The translations under genes were made by a program, and so were the position numbers. A stretch of 64,000 nt of DNA from Anas platyrhynchos (taxonomy: Eukaryota > Chordata > Aves > Anseriformes > Anatidae): NCBI RefSeq assembly GCF_047663525.1, contig NC_092621.1, positions 82,060,501-82,124,500 of the forward strand, written 5' to 3'. Below are positions 37,431 to 51,327 of the stretch, one piece after another. Every line of letters starts with the position of its first letter. Positions within the stretch are counted from its first letter, which is position 1. Under the pieces are notes generated by a model. That model saw nothing but the letters and a program-made list of their open reading frames with translations, was not told the DNA's origin and did no database searches.

Positions 37431-39320
37431 AGCACCTCTAAGTAAATGGATAGAGTCCTGTGTTTTAAGCCCTGATAAAATATTTAAGGTCATGTTGAAT
37501 GGAAGTACGCGCAACATCTCAGGACAAGCTGCTGTTGTCCCTGCAGACAACAGTACTGTAAAACTATTGTGTAAATGGACCAGCACAACCACTTGCCCAG
37601 AGAGGCACTGATACGTATTATTTTGAAAATCCTATCTTGCAGATCTGTTTCCCATGAAGATGCGCATTTTGTTTAGGAAAGCAAGGTTAAGAGAAGGTGG
37701 CTGTGGCAGAATCTGGCTAAATATCTTGGAAACTATCTATCAAACATTTGGGGTCTGAGAAAGGTAACGTTTGTGTTTGGGGTTTCTGGGCTCATTTTGC
37801 TCATGTTTAATCTTCCCACCTTGGGGATAAGCCCCAAAATGTCAGACATTTAACCCATCCTCACTTCGCCTGCTCCCAGAGCAGAAGCCAGTGCACCACA
37901 CAGACACACAGGGGTATGGGCAGGCTTCTCTGGGGATCAGTGATATCCAGAGACATGCACAACAACTGGGAAGACAGATGGGTACACGTGGTAGATCTCA
38001 ACACAACACCCTTAATCTTCAATCTCCTTCCTGTGGAAGCCCCCCAGATGAGTTAGCAGTCAGGAAAAGAGGGGTTTCCCTAAACCTTTGCCTAGCTGAG
38101 AAGGCACGAGACAGCCATGCCTCCCTCCTCTCCTTCTGCAGCCTCCTGGCCTCATGCTTGGAGGACCACCACCTTCTCCTCCTGACCTCTCTGGGTCAGC
38201 AAGCAGCCTGCCATGGCCCACAACATGGTGGCAGAGCTCAGCAGGACACAGGTAGCATCCAGGAGAGAAAGAAGTACACAGGGTGATGCAGAGGTTCAGT
38301 CTACTGCCTGAAAAACATCCTATGAAGTCTACATGGACTGATGCCTCAGGCTGTCACAGCACTGTATTTATTGAAATACCGCCTCAGCCACCAGCAGTTG
38401 CCATTAGCTGCCAGTTCACACAAGTGCCCTTATTTCTTTGCTGCAAGCAGCTGTTCAGCCTGAACATACTGAAATGATATAACAAGGTCTAATTTTACTT
38501 TCCTTCTTTTTTTTTTCTTCTTTTTCTGAGAAGCCTCCAGAACAGCATATCAGAATGGCGGGAGATGAACAATATGTCTAAAGCATCTGTTAGTGCTCCA
38601 AGTATCGCTCTTTGACACGTTCATTAGTATAAATGTAACCTTGGCATTGTCAGAGGTGGATGTTATCAGGGATAGTCACTCAAAGTAATGGTATCCCTAA
38701 CGATCTCGCAGTCAAACGTGAAATCTCAGTGGAAACCCTCACAGGCAAGAACAAAAGTAACAAAACAAACAAGTCAACAGTTGAAATATGAGAAAATTCT
38801 CCAGTTTTCCCCTTTTTGAAAGTTAATAAAAATTCCACTTTAGTATAGGCATTTTTTATACTGTAAAGGGGTTGCATGGATTACTGAAGGGAGATTTTTT
38901 AATTAAAAATAAAATGTCAAAGTGTCAAAAAGCATCTAACAGTTTCAAAACTTTCTGTCAAAAGCGTTTCTTAACAAAAATGAAACCGAAACAGATCATT
39001 TTCAGAAAGTGGTTTTGTTGTAAAAACACTGCCTTAAAAATAAATAAATAAACCAGAAAGTCCTCAGTGAACTCTGTTCTGGACTCTGCTGACTATGGCA
39101 GGTGTGCTATACATCACATTCCTCCGCCAGCCAGGCCGTGCCCAAGTGTCTGCAGCTTCTGTGCCTGGCTGCCTGACCCCAGACACCAGCAGGGAGGAAC
39201 AGGGGCTTCCTGACCTGCCTGCATACTCTTAATAATTTTTTTTTAAATCCAGGTTTGCAAAAAAAAAAGTTGAAATGACAAGATTTCTTCAAAGCACAAT
39301 GTCAAATATTTTAACGTCCT

Positions 39321-39333
39321 CCCCCCCCCCCCC
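39321..39333. repeat. C13 tract
   Basis: Uninterrupted C run. Confidence 0.9.
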
Positions 39334-40617
39334 ACAGTTTTTCTAATGCCTCCCTTCTTTCCCTCTAGTTTTCCAAAGAGTTTCTGTCATAATCTAAAAA
39401 GACTCATCAATAAGAGTAAAATATTTAAAAGATATTTCACATCCATTTAAGTGAAACTGAAAAACTTATATTGCTCATCGTCACATTCATTATCATGTAG
39501 AATATTTTGTTCTTACAGCTCTTTCTCTCATGACCCTGTTTCTTCCTTTTCCTGAAGTCGTGTAACTTTTCCTCCCTCTCCGTAACACCGCATATCAGTG
39601 CCCATCTTTGTTTTCAGCATCTGTTTCAGATCAGCCTCTGCTCTTCCTTCCTGACTTGTCCCACAGCACCAGATCCGAACAGGCTTGAGTAATGATGCTG
39701 TTTTTTAGTGTTTATGTGTATATTTATATACGAAATGAAAAAAAAAAATGTATAGGTGCATATTTATAAATATATGTGTGTAACAGAGTATGTGACATGT
39801 ATGTGCAATCGGTATATAGTTTATATGCATGCATACAGTTCAAGAGGATGGCATACGGATGGCATAGTTCAAGGAATGCCATACAGAGAAATGGAAGTCT
39901 TGTTCTGAGATAAATGAGATATATTGTCATATATCAGAAAATATAAGTGGCCACAGAGTACTACATAGAATTAAATTAATAAAAAATAAAACTAGTACAA
40001 GACAAAGACCTGAGAAAGACCCTGAAAGACGCTTTCCACCATCTGTGGTTCTTCCCAACTTTCCAGCGAACATCAAAGTGAGGTGGTCCTGCAGTAACGT
40101 TAAAAGCTTTAAAGAGCAGTTAGCTCCACAGCATGAGATGCTCCCTAAGCAAAATTACAGAGTTTATAATATGTTCCTAGTCTGCAGATCTGATTGGCTC
40201 CGTAGACCTAAGTGCTTCATAATAAGAGTGCCTCTAAGTGCATATATAAATACATAGGCTAAAAGTGTTCCAAGTGTTTAGACCGTGATGCAATAAACTT
40301 AACTGCTGTGTTATGGGCTAATGTGTCAAGAATTCCTGTTTTAATAACTGCTTGATTACCTACTTACTCAATCTGGTGAATATTATGTGTTTTCTGGTAA
40401 GGACCATTGGGTAAATGCATAATTAAAGAATCCCTGAAATATTCATTCTAGAGATTATTTTTTTTCAGCAAGTAGAACAACAGAACACAAAGTTGAGTGC
40501 CAAAGGCGACAACAGGCTACACCTAAACAGTGCTCTAAGCCAGACTTCAAGAGGCAAAGGCCACAGCATTTAAACTAAGGCTGAAATATCTAAGATGACA
40601 TGTAAGTTGTCATACAA

Positions 40618-40692
40618 CAATAATAATATCAATAACAATAACATATATATATAATATAAAAGAATAAATATTAATAATATAAAATTAATAAA
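40618..40692. repeat. AT-rich low-complexity tract
   Basis: AAT, AAC and TA units mixed. No structure beyond low complexity. Confidence 0.9.
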
Positions 40693-40843
40693 GAAGGGAG
40701 CAAGAGAAGGAGGGGATGAGCTATTAGCAAATTCACATTGGAGGGTAAGCCTGTATTCTTAAACTTTATGTCCTGATTTATGTCAATTTAGATATGATTC
40801 TCTATAAAAATATTAGTTTATACTTCCTACAGCAGCATCAAAG

Positions 40844-40881
40844 TAACTCCACAGTGTAACTCCACAGAGTAATCCACAGTG
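40844..40881 (+). repeat. Three-copy 13-base tandem repeat
   Basis: TAACTCCACAGTG, TAACTCCACAGAG and TAATCCACAGTG follow each other directly. The unit includes CCACAG. Confidence 0.9.
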
Positions 40882-42023
40882 GAGAAATTGGCTACATATT
40901 CCAATTACACCACTGTTGTCATGCATGTGGAGTGGCGCACCATAATCTGCCTTCATACATACTCTTCAGCAACACCATAGTGGGACGAATATAGTCGCTT
41001 TGCTTCAGCTTCACACACCGATTCAGTGATAGAATAAAGTACTTCACAGATTAGCTTAGTCTGCAGCACTTAAAGGTCAGGATTTATTGTAATGTAAATC
41101 ACAAAGCAATTTTATCTTGACAGAGATTACATACTGTTACAATATTTCTCGCTGAATCTAGTGATGCGTTTGCTTTTTCTTTGCAACTGCTGTGCAAAAT
41201 TGGACTTTAGCCCAGAAAATAAAAAGAGATGGCAGCCTGTTTGGTTTTTCAGTAACAACTTAATTTCTCTTCTCTTCAGATTTTTCAGCGCTCTGAAAGA
41301 AAGGTATTAAAAATAATAATAATCCACATAAATACAAGCAAACTTTCATGGATTTGTGTAGATTTTAGGTAGGACTTCCACTGGGTTATTTTGCAGTATA
41401 ACCGATACTTAATTTCTATTAACTGGAACCAAATGATCTCATTACACCATGCTGAAGCAGCATCCTGTCATATCATTCAGAATGCATTACTTATTAAAAT
41501 AAATAAATAAATACAGCATTTATATCCTAGCTAAGATTGCAGTGGCAAAGAGCCAATGCTCTATGCCACTCTGAAGCAAACCACCTTGGGTTACATGCTG
41601 CCAGGACTGCAGGGCACGTTCCCCTTCACATGGCCTGAATAGGCTATTTTTGATCATGTTCACAGGCAGCAGAAGTTCGGTGTAATAATCCATTACATGG
41701 TAACATCATCAATAAACACAATAACTTGTACTTGTCCTCAGAGTGGCATCAGACAGGCAGTGCAGCAATAACTTCTCCATACCTGGTGAAGGCACTTCCC
41801 AGCAAAGTAGGCAAGAGGTATTAAGCAAACAAACACCTCCAGTTAACATCAGACTACACTTTTGCAGGGACCAGGCTGTGATGGCTCAAATTCTTCTGAA
41901 GATTGAGATAAGAGAAGCCAATGACAGTTGGGGAGCTCCTTGGGGTAAGACGTTGCTCACATTGAATGAATTCAATGCACCCTTGAGTTAGGTTTGAAAG
42001 AGAACAAACAAGTACTTCCTTTA

Positions 42024-42435
42024 GAGAATCACAAAATTGTTTGGGCTGGAAGGGGCCTTAAAGACCATCTAATTCCACCCCCCTGCCATGGGCAGGGACA
42101 CCTCCCAGCAGCCCAGGCTGCCCCCAGCCCCATCCAGCCTGGCCTTGGGCACTGCCAGGGATGGGGCAGCCACAGCTCCTCTGGGCAGCCTGGGCCTGGG
42201 CCTCACCACCCTCTGAGGGAAGAATTTCCTTCTTACATCTAATCTAAACCTACTCTCTTTCAGTTTAAAGTCATTCTCCCTTGTCCTATCCCTACACCCC
42301 CTGACACAGAGTCCCTCCCCAGCTTTCCTGCAGCCCCCTTTAGGCACTGTGAGGCCGCTGTGAGGTCTCCCCAGGGCCTTCTCTTCCCCAGGCCAAACAA
42401 CCCCAGCTCCCTCAGACAGGCTCTGTAGGAGAGTT
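42024..42435 (-). mobile_element. CR1 LINE, 5'-truncated
   Basis: A reverse-oriented CR1 3' end. From left it reads GAATCACAAAATTGTTTGG (complement of the CR1 terminus), then the GGCTGGAAGGGGCCTTAAAG block. A GC-rich body with CCATCCAGCCTGGCCTTGGG follows, and the CAGCTCCCTCAGACAGGCTC segment ends near 42435. Overlapping open frames on both strands at 41994-42479 belong to this element. It is the most GC-rich part of the right half of the intergenic region. Confidence 0.93.
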
Positions 42436-45400
42436 GAAAGCCTTGCTGCTTTCCTACTCTTCCTTTCAGAAGTTAGCACTCATGGGGGCAAACCAGGCAT
42501 TTCAGTGAACTCCCTTTTGTGCGGAAAGCAGAAGGGAGGAGGACAGGAAAACACAATACTGGGTGGAGAGACTTGGAGAAGGACAGCAGCATTTTTATAG
42601 GCCGGCGTACCGCAACCATGGATTGATGTGGTGACATGATAAGATGTTAAATTGCGTAATCGTTCCCACAGATGTACTACTGCATTAATTGTGGGCCCTC
42701 GAACGCCGCTAGACTTGTTGACCTCAGACTGAGCTTGCAGTTAGGATAAACAAGCTGCTGCGCCAGTGTACAAATCAAGTCTGGAATTTGAAAAGTCATT
42801 AAGACAATAAACATGATGCTAAGTTTACAGATTCACTTTTCCAAGCGAAATCACACTTTAGGCTATATTAAGAAAGCTCTCTTTTTCAGTCAAAAATGCC
42901 GAGCTGCATATAAACATACAGTTGTACAACTGCTGTGCATATTTTATATTTAGATGAAATGGCAAGTTAGTAGATCCCGATAGATTTTCTGGGTGCCTTT
43001 CACTGAATTTCCGCCCTTTAAATTTGTTTTTCTTTCTTAAGGTAAGATTTTAAAATTCAAATATAGCAAAGAAGTGAAATCCATCATATGCTCCTGGCTC
43101 GAGCTCTGGGGCTGAGTGAGGACGCCAATCAGTATTCACAAAGCTTACTTCTAACAAGCAGAAAAAGCAGGTGCTCAAGGAAAATAGCAATATTTAAGTA
43201 ACTCTGCAGTTTATGAAACTTAGTATTTACTTCAGAATGCAGTTAAGATTACAGTAATTTAAATGAGGAATCCTCGAGCCATATTAATATACATCTGAGA
43301 ATACCAAGTGTCAGACACCAAGAAGAGTCTATAAAAAACAAAACAGAGCTCACAGTAATTACACTCTTGTTTGTACTAGTGTTTTTGTTTTTTTTTAATT
43401 GTGCACATTGGGCTGAGTAAATACTGCAGTTGACCTGGCTAGTTTGGATTTAGGGTATATTGTTTATTTACACAGAGATTTTGCAAGCTATGAAAAAAGT
43501 AAATAAATAAATTACAGAATAAATCTTCCACATGGGTTTGAGACCACTCTTCTGGCACCAATTCAATTCTAGCCAAAGAGAATGCATTTTAATCAATTTC
43601 AGAACACACAAGTTTCTTTTGGTCTCTTCTGAGCAAAGATTCCTTAGTTTATTAATTTTAGCATCGTTACCCTTGCATGTAAATACTTCTTTCCAAAGCT
43701 GAAAAGAAAAACAGCCTCAGAAGCAGCGACTAGGTTCCTGGGTTTTTTAAAGCACACATTTTACAGGCTGCAATCAAAGTAGGTTAACAGTACATTTAGG
43801 TAATTTTAATTTTTAGATCTGCCAATACAAATAAATAATAAACCATCAATGATTGCAAATGAAATCTGATATAAATACATACCCCCTGCACATTTTTAGA
43901 TGGTCATTTAGCAATCAGAAGTAGTTAGGAATGAAGTGCTACTACCTTGCACTGAATAAAGTCTGGGGCAAGTGTATTATTACAGTATTTATTATAGCTC
44001 ATTTATTCTTTTATATCTCATATTCTTACTGATCACAGACCTTTGCAGCAGCTTGAAAAGCTTCCACAGTCGGTAGTTTCCTACTAGATTGCATAAGTTG
44101 TCCTTGTTTCCTGGGACAGAATCTGAATAAACACATTTCTTTGCATCCTAACACATGCTAACATGAGCTTTATGTGCCCCGTGCAGCCCCGTGAATTCCC
44201 TGCCTGATGTTTTCTGCAAAGCATCCCACAAAGAGCAGTGAACTACAGCAGCCAGGAAGAAAGATGGAGAGCCCTGAGACCCTCTCCAAGGCTGCCCAGC
44301 ACCTCAACAGGAGGTGCGATAACTCCGCCACCCTGTGTGCATCACCAGCAGGAGCCAGGCTACAGGTACCAGCTCAACTAAAATGGCTCGGACTGACAGC
44401 ACCACACAAGGTTTCAACAGACAGACTTCAGGGTGTCTGTCTTCAGCAGGGTGTGCTGCTTCGCAGCAGGATTTCCAGGAGTCAGTGCTTGATGCTGGAC
44501 ATTTAACTTCTTTACTCAGTGCAACACCTGCCAGTCAATTTCCATGGCCTGGTTAAGTCTTCACAAGGCAGAAAATGCCAGCACAGGGGTTATTTGAGCA
44601 GTGGTCAGGAAGAGCCCTAAGACAGGGAGTCCTTGGAAGCTTCTGTCCTTCGACAGGGTGTTGTGATGGCAGCAACGCTGCTTGCAGAACCAGGTAGCGG
44701 CACCTCAGGTGGGAAGCCCATCGCACAGAGCGTGCTTGCAGTGACCCAACCCCACAGCCTTGGGTAGAAACCACTGTTCCCTAAAATCTGCTGGGTCATG
44801 GTGACCCCTGTACATGGTGCTCCTGAGGTTTGCTGGGGGCACAAAGGCCAGCACATAGCCACCCACACCGGGTTCATTGCTGCTGAGCATCTTGGTACCC
44901 ACAGAGAAACAGATGCACATTTTTATTTCAACCACACTGCAGCCTCACAAAAACACCTGCAGTTTAATTGTTTTCATCCCCTGCTTAAATTCCCATGAAT
45001 AATAAATAAATAGTAAAAAGTAAAAAATATCTGGAAGTCTGCCACACATAGAATATCAAAATTCCTGCGCAGGATGAAGGTAATGACTGCAAAAACACCA
45101 ACGTGATTTAGGAGCTGAGTCACTTCTGTGGGGGTGCGGGCACTTCTTTTGCAATGACAGCAGAGGGATTTCAAAGCCTCTTACGCATAAGGGCCAGGAC
45201 CCTGGGGACTGAGGTGCCCAGCTCCTGCAGCTCATCGTGGAAGGGAGGTGCAGACCCATTAGTTACTGCGATATGATCTGAATATTTCATCCCAATGCTC
45301 AACATAATGCATCAGAAAGGGGCATTGAAAGGGATCAGATGTGCAGTTTGCTGAAATAGTTTTTAAATGGTCGCACAACACAGTCAGACACCAGTCCTTT

Positions 45401-45481
45401 ACGCTGGGAAAAAACATTTTACTTGAGTGCAAAATCAAGATAAATCTCCACTCATTTAAGCATATTTAAGCAAAACTACTC

Positions 45482-45505
45482 TTTTTTTTTTTTTTTTTTT
45501 TTTTT
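45482..45505. repeat. T24 tract
   Basis: Uninterrupted T run. Confidence 0.95.
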
Positions 45506-48500
45506 GAAAACATGGTGTTTCCCTCAAATCTAGAAGTATTTAAAATATTAAATGAGTGAAATAACAAAAACTAAGAGAATTTTATACCCTTGCTCAGAGA
45601 AAATGCATGGTTTCTAGAAGCTTTAGAAACAGCATTAAAATGATTTCAGCATAGGCAGTAAGAAACAAGGTCCGTAGCTTTTTGTTGTGGCACTCCCAAG
45701 ATGTGTGCTGTCCCCAGCCTTTTGAAGCTTGGGTGCCACACGTATCCTGACACAAGAGAGCAGCCAGATTCAGAGGGCCCAGAAGGGGGCACGGGAGAAG
45801 TGGCAGAAATGTAACACCAGGATGAAATGACCATTGATAAGAAAAAAAACACCTTGTGCCAAAATCTCCATCACTGTTTGTTTTTTCAGTCCGTTCACAC
45901 CTGACTTACCTGGGCAAGGCAGCACACTCTGAGTGATAAGAGAGTTGTGTTGTGGCTGGGGCAGCGCTACACAAGATGAACCTTGAGATGCCTGTGGAAG
46001 CTCAAAGGGATGCTGAGGGCGGCATAGGACAGGGGACAGATCAGGAGGACAGGGAGAGGAGCCTGGCAGCAGGTGCTGTGTGCTGAGGAGACAGGAGGAA
46101 GGCAACGCAGCATGCCAGGCAGGCACCAGAGATGGTTTTGAGCATCAGAGCACGGAGATGCAAAGCCCATGGAGGAGAAGGCTGCATGTCTGGAGCAGGA
46201 AACAGTCAGGACGCAGGGCTGCTTTCGGCTGTCAGGAGAGAGAAATAATAGTTTTATTCCCCCCTCCACCGAAAGAAAACAGAACGACTAGCACATCTTT
46301 AAACAAATATACATTTTCTTAGTCAAGCCTGGGTATCACGAGCAATTAATCTATTTTCTGTCTCTTTGTATTGCAAAGTAAAGATGCACGGTGAACCAGC
46401 AGAGAGAGGTGAGCTTTCGGCATGTGCAAAATGCTGGTTTTATTTCTACTGCGTAGAAGTGTATATTAGTTGGCTAATTGTGTTATGCAGGTGGAACAGG
46501 CACACAGGTTTCTCAGATGTGTGTACACACGGAGCGAAAAGATTTCTGCTATAAAAATTCAACCTGACATTTGATTATTCTCGTTTCACTAACTTCAGAT
46601 TCCACTTTTTAGTCATAACAATGGGTCCCCCTAGTGGGTAAAAAAATAATTGACAAAACTTGTCCTTTCAGATTTCCTCTTACCAATGCAACCTACCGGG
46701 TTTCAAGCAGAAGCCTGTAGAAATGTGAACACAAAAAAGGTGGTTAACTTTTGTGCGAGTTTCTGAACACGTGAAGCACAGCTGAAGTGATATATACTTC
46801 ATTTGAGGTCCTTCATTAAGCAATCAAGTCAAAATTCTTCCTGGTGCATCACTAACATGGCACTAACTCCACCTCATAAACACCTAGATGTAAGAAAATG
46901 CATATAATATAAATCGATTTTGCCATTAATGTTGCCCTGGCAAGGATGCAATCAATTTGTCAGAAAGAGCTGTGTGGGAAAGACAACACATATTACCTTT
47001 TTACAAAAATGAGTCACAATAACACTTTTCCAAGCCATGATACTCAGAATGTTTCACAAAGTAACGAATTAGATGTTGTTAGCACTGAGACTGTTTTTTA
47101 TAAACGTGGCAGCCATTATAAACAGACATAATTAGTTCACTCACATAGCCCCAGACATCAGTACCTATTTTATTAGCTGCTGAAACCTCAGCTATGATAG
47201 TGGGAGTTGTGTTTCGCTCTTTTAAAAGTAGCAGGGAATCATCTGACTTCCAGTGTGGAGACTGAGGAGACGGCTTCGTTAATACTTCTTCTGACAGCTA
47301 CATTTTGAGCAGGATTATACCTCAGCACTAAGGAGCCCCAAAAAAGTGGGCTGCCAACCGTATTCTTTAAGCCCTCGGACATTTTTATCTTTATTTCCAA
47401 ATGGCTTTCTAAGGGAGGTCTATAGTGTGATACATTAACTAGCATTTTTTGCTGATTACATTTTACTTTGTGTGTTGGCCTGTGGTTTGTTTTTGCACAC
47501 AGCAATCACAAGTATGATATAGATATTTCCTTTTTTGTGTTCCTTGATGTAGCACATTACTATACAGTTTTGACCTGTATTATTGTAGCTCTGTCTTTCA
47601 ATAAACAAGAGAGCCCAAGGGATTATTTCTTTCGTTTTCCATCATAACTGGGTTAAATAGACCTGTTTGTTATATGAGCTTGCACAGCTCCTTTTTCAAC
47701 ATGTAGCTGCTTTCTAAGACAGTTCTTTCTTATCCTAAATTTTAATTTACAACAGGGACAGATGCTGTGTTGCATCTCCTCTGCCCCCTGGAGCAGGCTA
47801 GGAGCCAGTCCTTCCAACACCTGAGACACCCATCCAAGTAAAGAAGGTTGCAGAATCTGGTGTAAATTCCTCCAAGTTTCTGCCAGCACAAAATGTCCAC
47901 ATTCTATTCACAACCAGTAAGTTGGGTTTTATTGTTAGTTAAATTTCAAGGTTACTCCCTCAGGAACAGTCAGAAATGTGGAAAGACCCTTTCAGAAATT
48001 TACGAACTTACATGAAGATAACACATTTGCAATTAACCTTTGCAATAAAAGATGTTTATCCAAATGGTTAGAACGTTTTCTGAAAAACATTCCAGGTACT
48101 ACCTGGCTGGAAACAGGTCTCTACTCATAATTATTAGTAAAGCAGTCATTTCCCACTAAGTCCATTCCATATTCCTGTAGGAGGAATGTCTGAAGGAATT
48201 CCTTCTTTAAATCTCTTTATTTGTTTAGACTTCCTTTAAGTATTCGTTTAAAAGCGAAGCGGTTTTCAAATGAGTAAGGACATATGTGACAAACACAACC
48301 TCCACTGGCCAACATTCGTGCGGCATTTCAAAAAAAGACCTACATATGGAGAGCTTCCACTTATTATATATTGAGAGCTATCACTTCTGACGGCTGGTAA
48401 TTGCCAACACATTCAGTTTGCTTAGCAACAGTTTTACAGCAGGTGAACCACTTGTGCTACCAGAAGAGTAAGATACTTGCAGATCTCTAGATGTTTATGG

Positions 48501-49868
48501 TATTTCTTCTGGCTTCTTTCTTATTAGCGGGACTGCCCGCATGGGTTTGCACAGATTTTCCCTCTGTGCAGTGCAGGGAAGGGAGAAGAGCCCAAAACAT
48601 TGACCTCTTATCTCTGTGGAATCACTTCTCTGTGATGAAAACACTCCCAGCATCCCTGTGGACTCACTTCAGTGGCAATTATCTCTCTGCGAGAGTGCTA
48701 CAGAAAATGACTTCCACAAAAGTTTTGCTGGTGCCAGGCACCATCTTCTGTAAACTCTTGACCTAATGAGCACGTCAAAGAAAGACGTGGCTCTCACTTC
48801 AGATAGGGCTGTGCATGCAGCACGGCGAGCTGCATTCACAACCCTTGCTTAATTAACAGCAGAGCCCAACTTGACACATGTGTGCGAAATTAAAAAGGCC
48901 TGGGTATGTGAGCAGTGCATCCATCAGATCTGAGTACACAAAAACCTCCAACGATGTGAGTGGTTACGCGCAGCTACAAGCAATCTGGGGGGAGTGAAAC
49001 CTTCCACTGCAGTCACTCAGCACAACCGTCCTTAGCTTCTCCTCTTGTATGATTTGTGACAAAAGCCTCTGCCACCTTTAATGGTTTAGCAAGCTGTGAC
49101 ATCCCAGAACTGCACACACCCTGCAAAACTTAAGACAAAAGGTTGAAAATGGAAGGATTTGCCCGCCCAGCTTCACGCCACAACCACACTTGGCCAGTGC
49201 GGTGTCCATCTCAAGGTAAATGCTTTCCTGGGCTGCAGCCGGAGTGCAAAAGGTCCCCACGAGCTATGCCCAGGGACAAAGATGCCAGCAGGGACCCACA
49301 GGCCCTCCTCCTCTTTGGCTGCAACTTCTCCTTCAAATGTGCCCTGAACGTTGGCATTGTCCGACTTCTGATGGCTTAAGCGTGCTGTGGAACAAGGCCT
49401 CAATCCAGAAGAGAAAAAGCACATCTTACTGAACCAGTTACAAACCAGAAGCAATACCTATCAAGAAGTAATTACCAGCCATCTTCTGAGGAACAGAGCA
49501 GTAATGTCCCCATAAAAACCATCCAAAAGTCATTTAACAGCCACAATGGAGTATTAGAAAACTAGAACATTCAAAATAAGGGTACGATACTCAGTGAAGA
49601 ATTGTTTTTTGATGACTGCTAAGGGACCATTTTAAGTTTTCTATCACTCTCACTGTCTGCTGAAAATAAAAATGTCCCCAGAATTGTTTGTATGTTAAAA
49701 GCAAAGCTAGGAAATACTGAAGAACACAGTATTTGTATTGTTCCTAGAAAATAGTTAAGAGCAGTTCATTCCCAAACATCAAATTTCTGCCCTTGAATAA
49801 TTCCCTTCTCAAACTAATCTGCTAAGACTGCAAAATATTGGTTAAAGGTTGGTTGTTTTTTGCTTTGC

Positions 49869-49890
49869 TTTTTTTTTTTTTTTTTTTTTT
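49869..49890. repeat. T22 tract with GTTT repeats after it
   Basis: Pure T run; TTTG units follow at about 49901-49918. Confidence 0.95.
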
Positions 49891-51327
49891 AATGGTAGGC
49901 TTGTTTGTTTGTTTGTTGTTTTAAAGAAGTTATAGGGTTTTGTAGTGTTGGTTTTGCTATTGTATTCCAAAGCATGTGAAGTGACGTTAAAAGAGGTTTG
50001 TAGTACTTGCTCCCAAGCAAGACTTTCTCTTCTATGGTAGAATCCTTCAACTTGTTTTTACCCTTTCCTTATTTTCCTTATTGAAATCTATATAAAAGTA
50101 TGTCCATACTATATGTAGTAACCTTTCTCCCCCCTTAAACACCAGTCTTCATCCTGAAAATATTTCCTGCTGTCTACTGCTTGAGCAAGTTCCTGCTTAC
50201 ACAAACCAATTTCCAATACACTGCAGAGGGAGTTTTACTCAAACTTTAATTATGGGACATTAACTGAACGTGAAGATGACCACGACTTCGTGGTAAGTAT
50301 CAGCCCCATACTCCCTCACTCCCAGTAATCTCCTGTTAATATTATCCCTACCATTTTTCCCCCAATTACATTTTCATAATTCACTTTGCTATGGTCAAAA
50401 TGGAAATACTTAAACAAAAATAATGTCCCTTACTAGCAAAGTCTGCTTTTAAGACCTCTCTAAGAGCAGCCCAGGCTGGAAATCCCAGCTGATGGTCCTC
50501 TGCCCCACGTGAGGTGTCTATTCATATTCCTTGATCAGCGACATGGAGCCACTGCCAGACGGTTCACATTGTTGTAACTTTCTGTGTGACTGTGTTGATA
50601 TTGTTGTTTTAATAGAGAACACCACAGTATTTCATACATAATTATTTTATAACACACACTTGAAAATGTAAAAGGAAAAAATCTATCAACTTTGATGACT
50701 GTGTAACCTTTGTCCCCAGTAAACTGCAAGCTCCGTGTGTTTGTGCAGGGCACACTTATTGATAAACCCAGGATTATTGAGTTTAAAGAGATTTTTCTTC
50801 TGACAGGAAAGGTAATAACAGGATTAAGCAAGACAAGCAAATTCTTGATAGAAATTTGAAATTTAAGAGGCAGAAACTATAACCAACAGACAGGAAATGC
50901 AGAATACCAATCTGATATATCAATCTGGAAGACACCTGGTAAGCCAGAAATATACCCAGTCTTTCTAACTACTTGAAAAATTCATTCCCTACAATGCTTT
51001 TGTCCCAACTAGATACTGCAGAAAGAGCATCCACACATCATAAACAATTGCCACTGTTTCCACAGGTATCAGAGGTGTACATACTGAAAAATAGAGCCAC
51101 TGGTTGTCATCTGCATGACTTTCGCACATTTTTGCTACAGTGTGTATCACCATGCATAGTTGCATGCCCTCTGCCATCATAAAGGTGGAAACGATTGCTC
51201 ATTTAACGTAACCATTCATCTAGAACAGAAATAAAAATCTATAAATGGAAAAAAACAACACACATTTTGTTTGAAGGATTTTAAATTATTGCTTGGCTCA
51301 AATAAAATAAAAACAAAGACTTTCAAG

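Larger units (their letters stand above)
34200..42023. other. Intergenic, no gene recognised
   Basis: AT-rich apart from GC-richer 35600-36260 and 36530-37230. In the latter, frames of 168 (minus) and 159 (plus) codons overlap almost completely, which argues against either. Simple repeats at 35202, 37391, 39321, 40618 and 40844. Confidence 0.8.
42436..51327. other. Intergenic, 3' side of CETN3, no gene recognised
   Basis: Complex AT-rich sequence. 42600-42900 and 46800-47010 look like candidate conserved noncoding elements. T-tracts at 45482 and 49869. No repeat family other than the CR1 element immediately to the left. Confidence 0.8.

Noticed and set aside
42069..42479. 136-codon frame on the minus strand
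   Set aside because: It lies in the reverse-oriented CR1 element.
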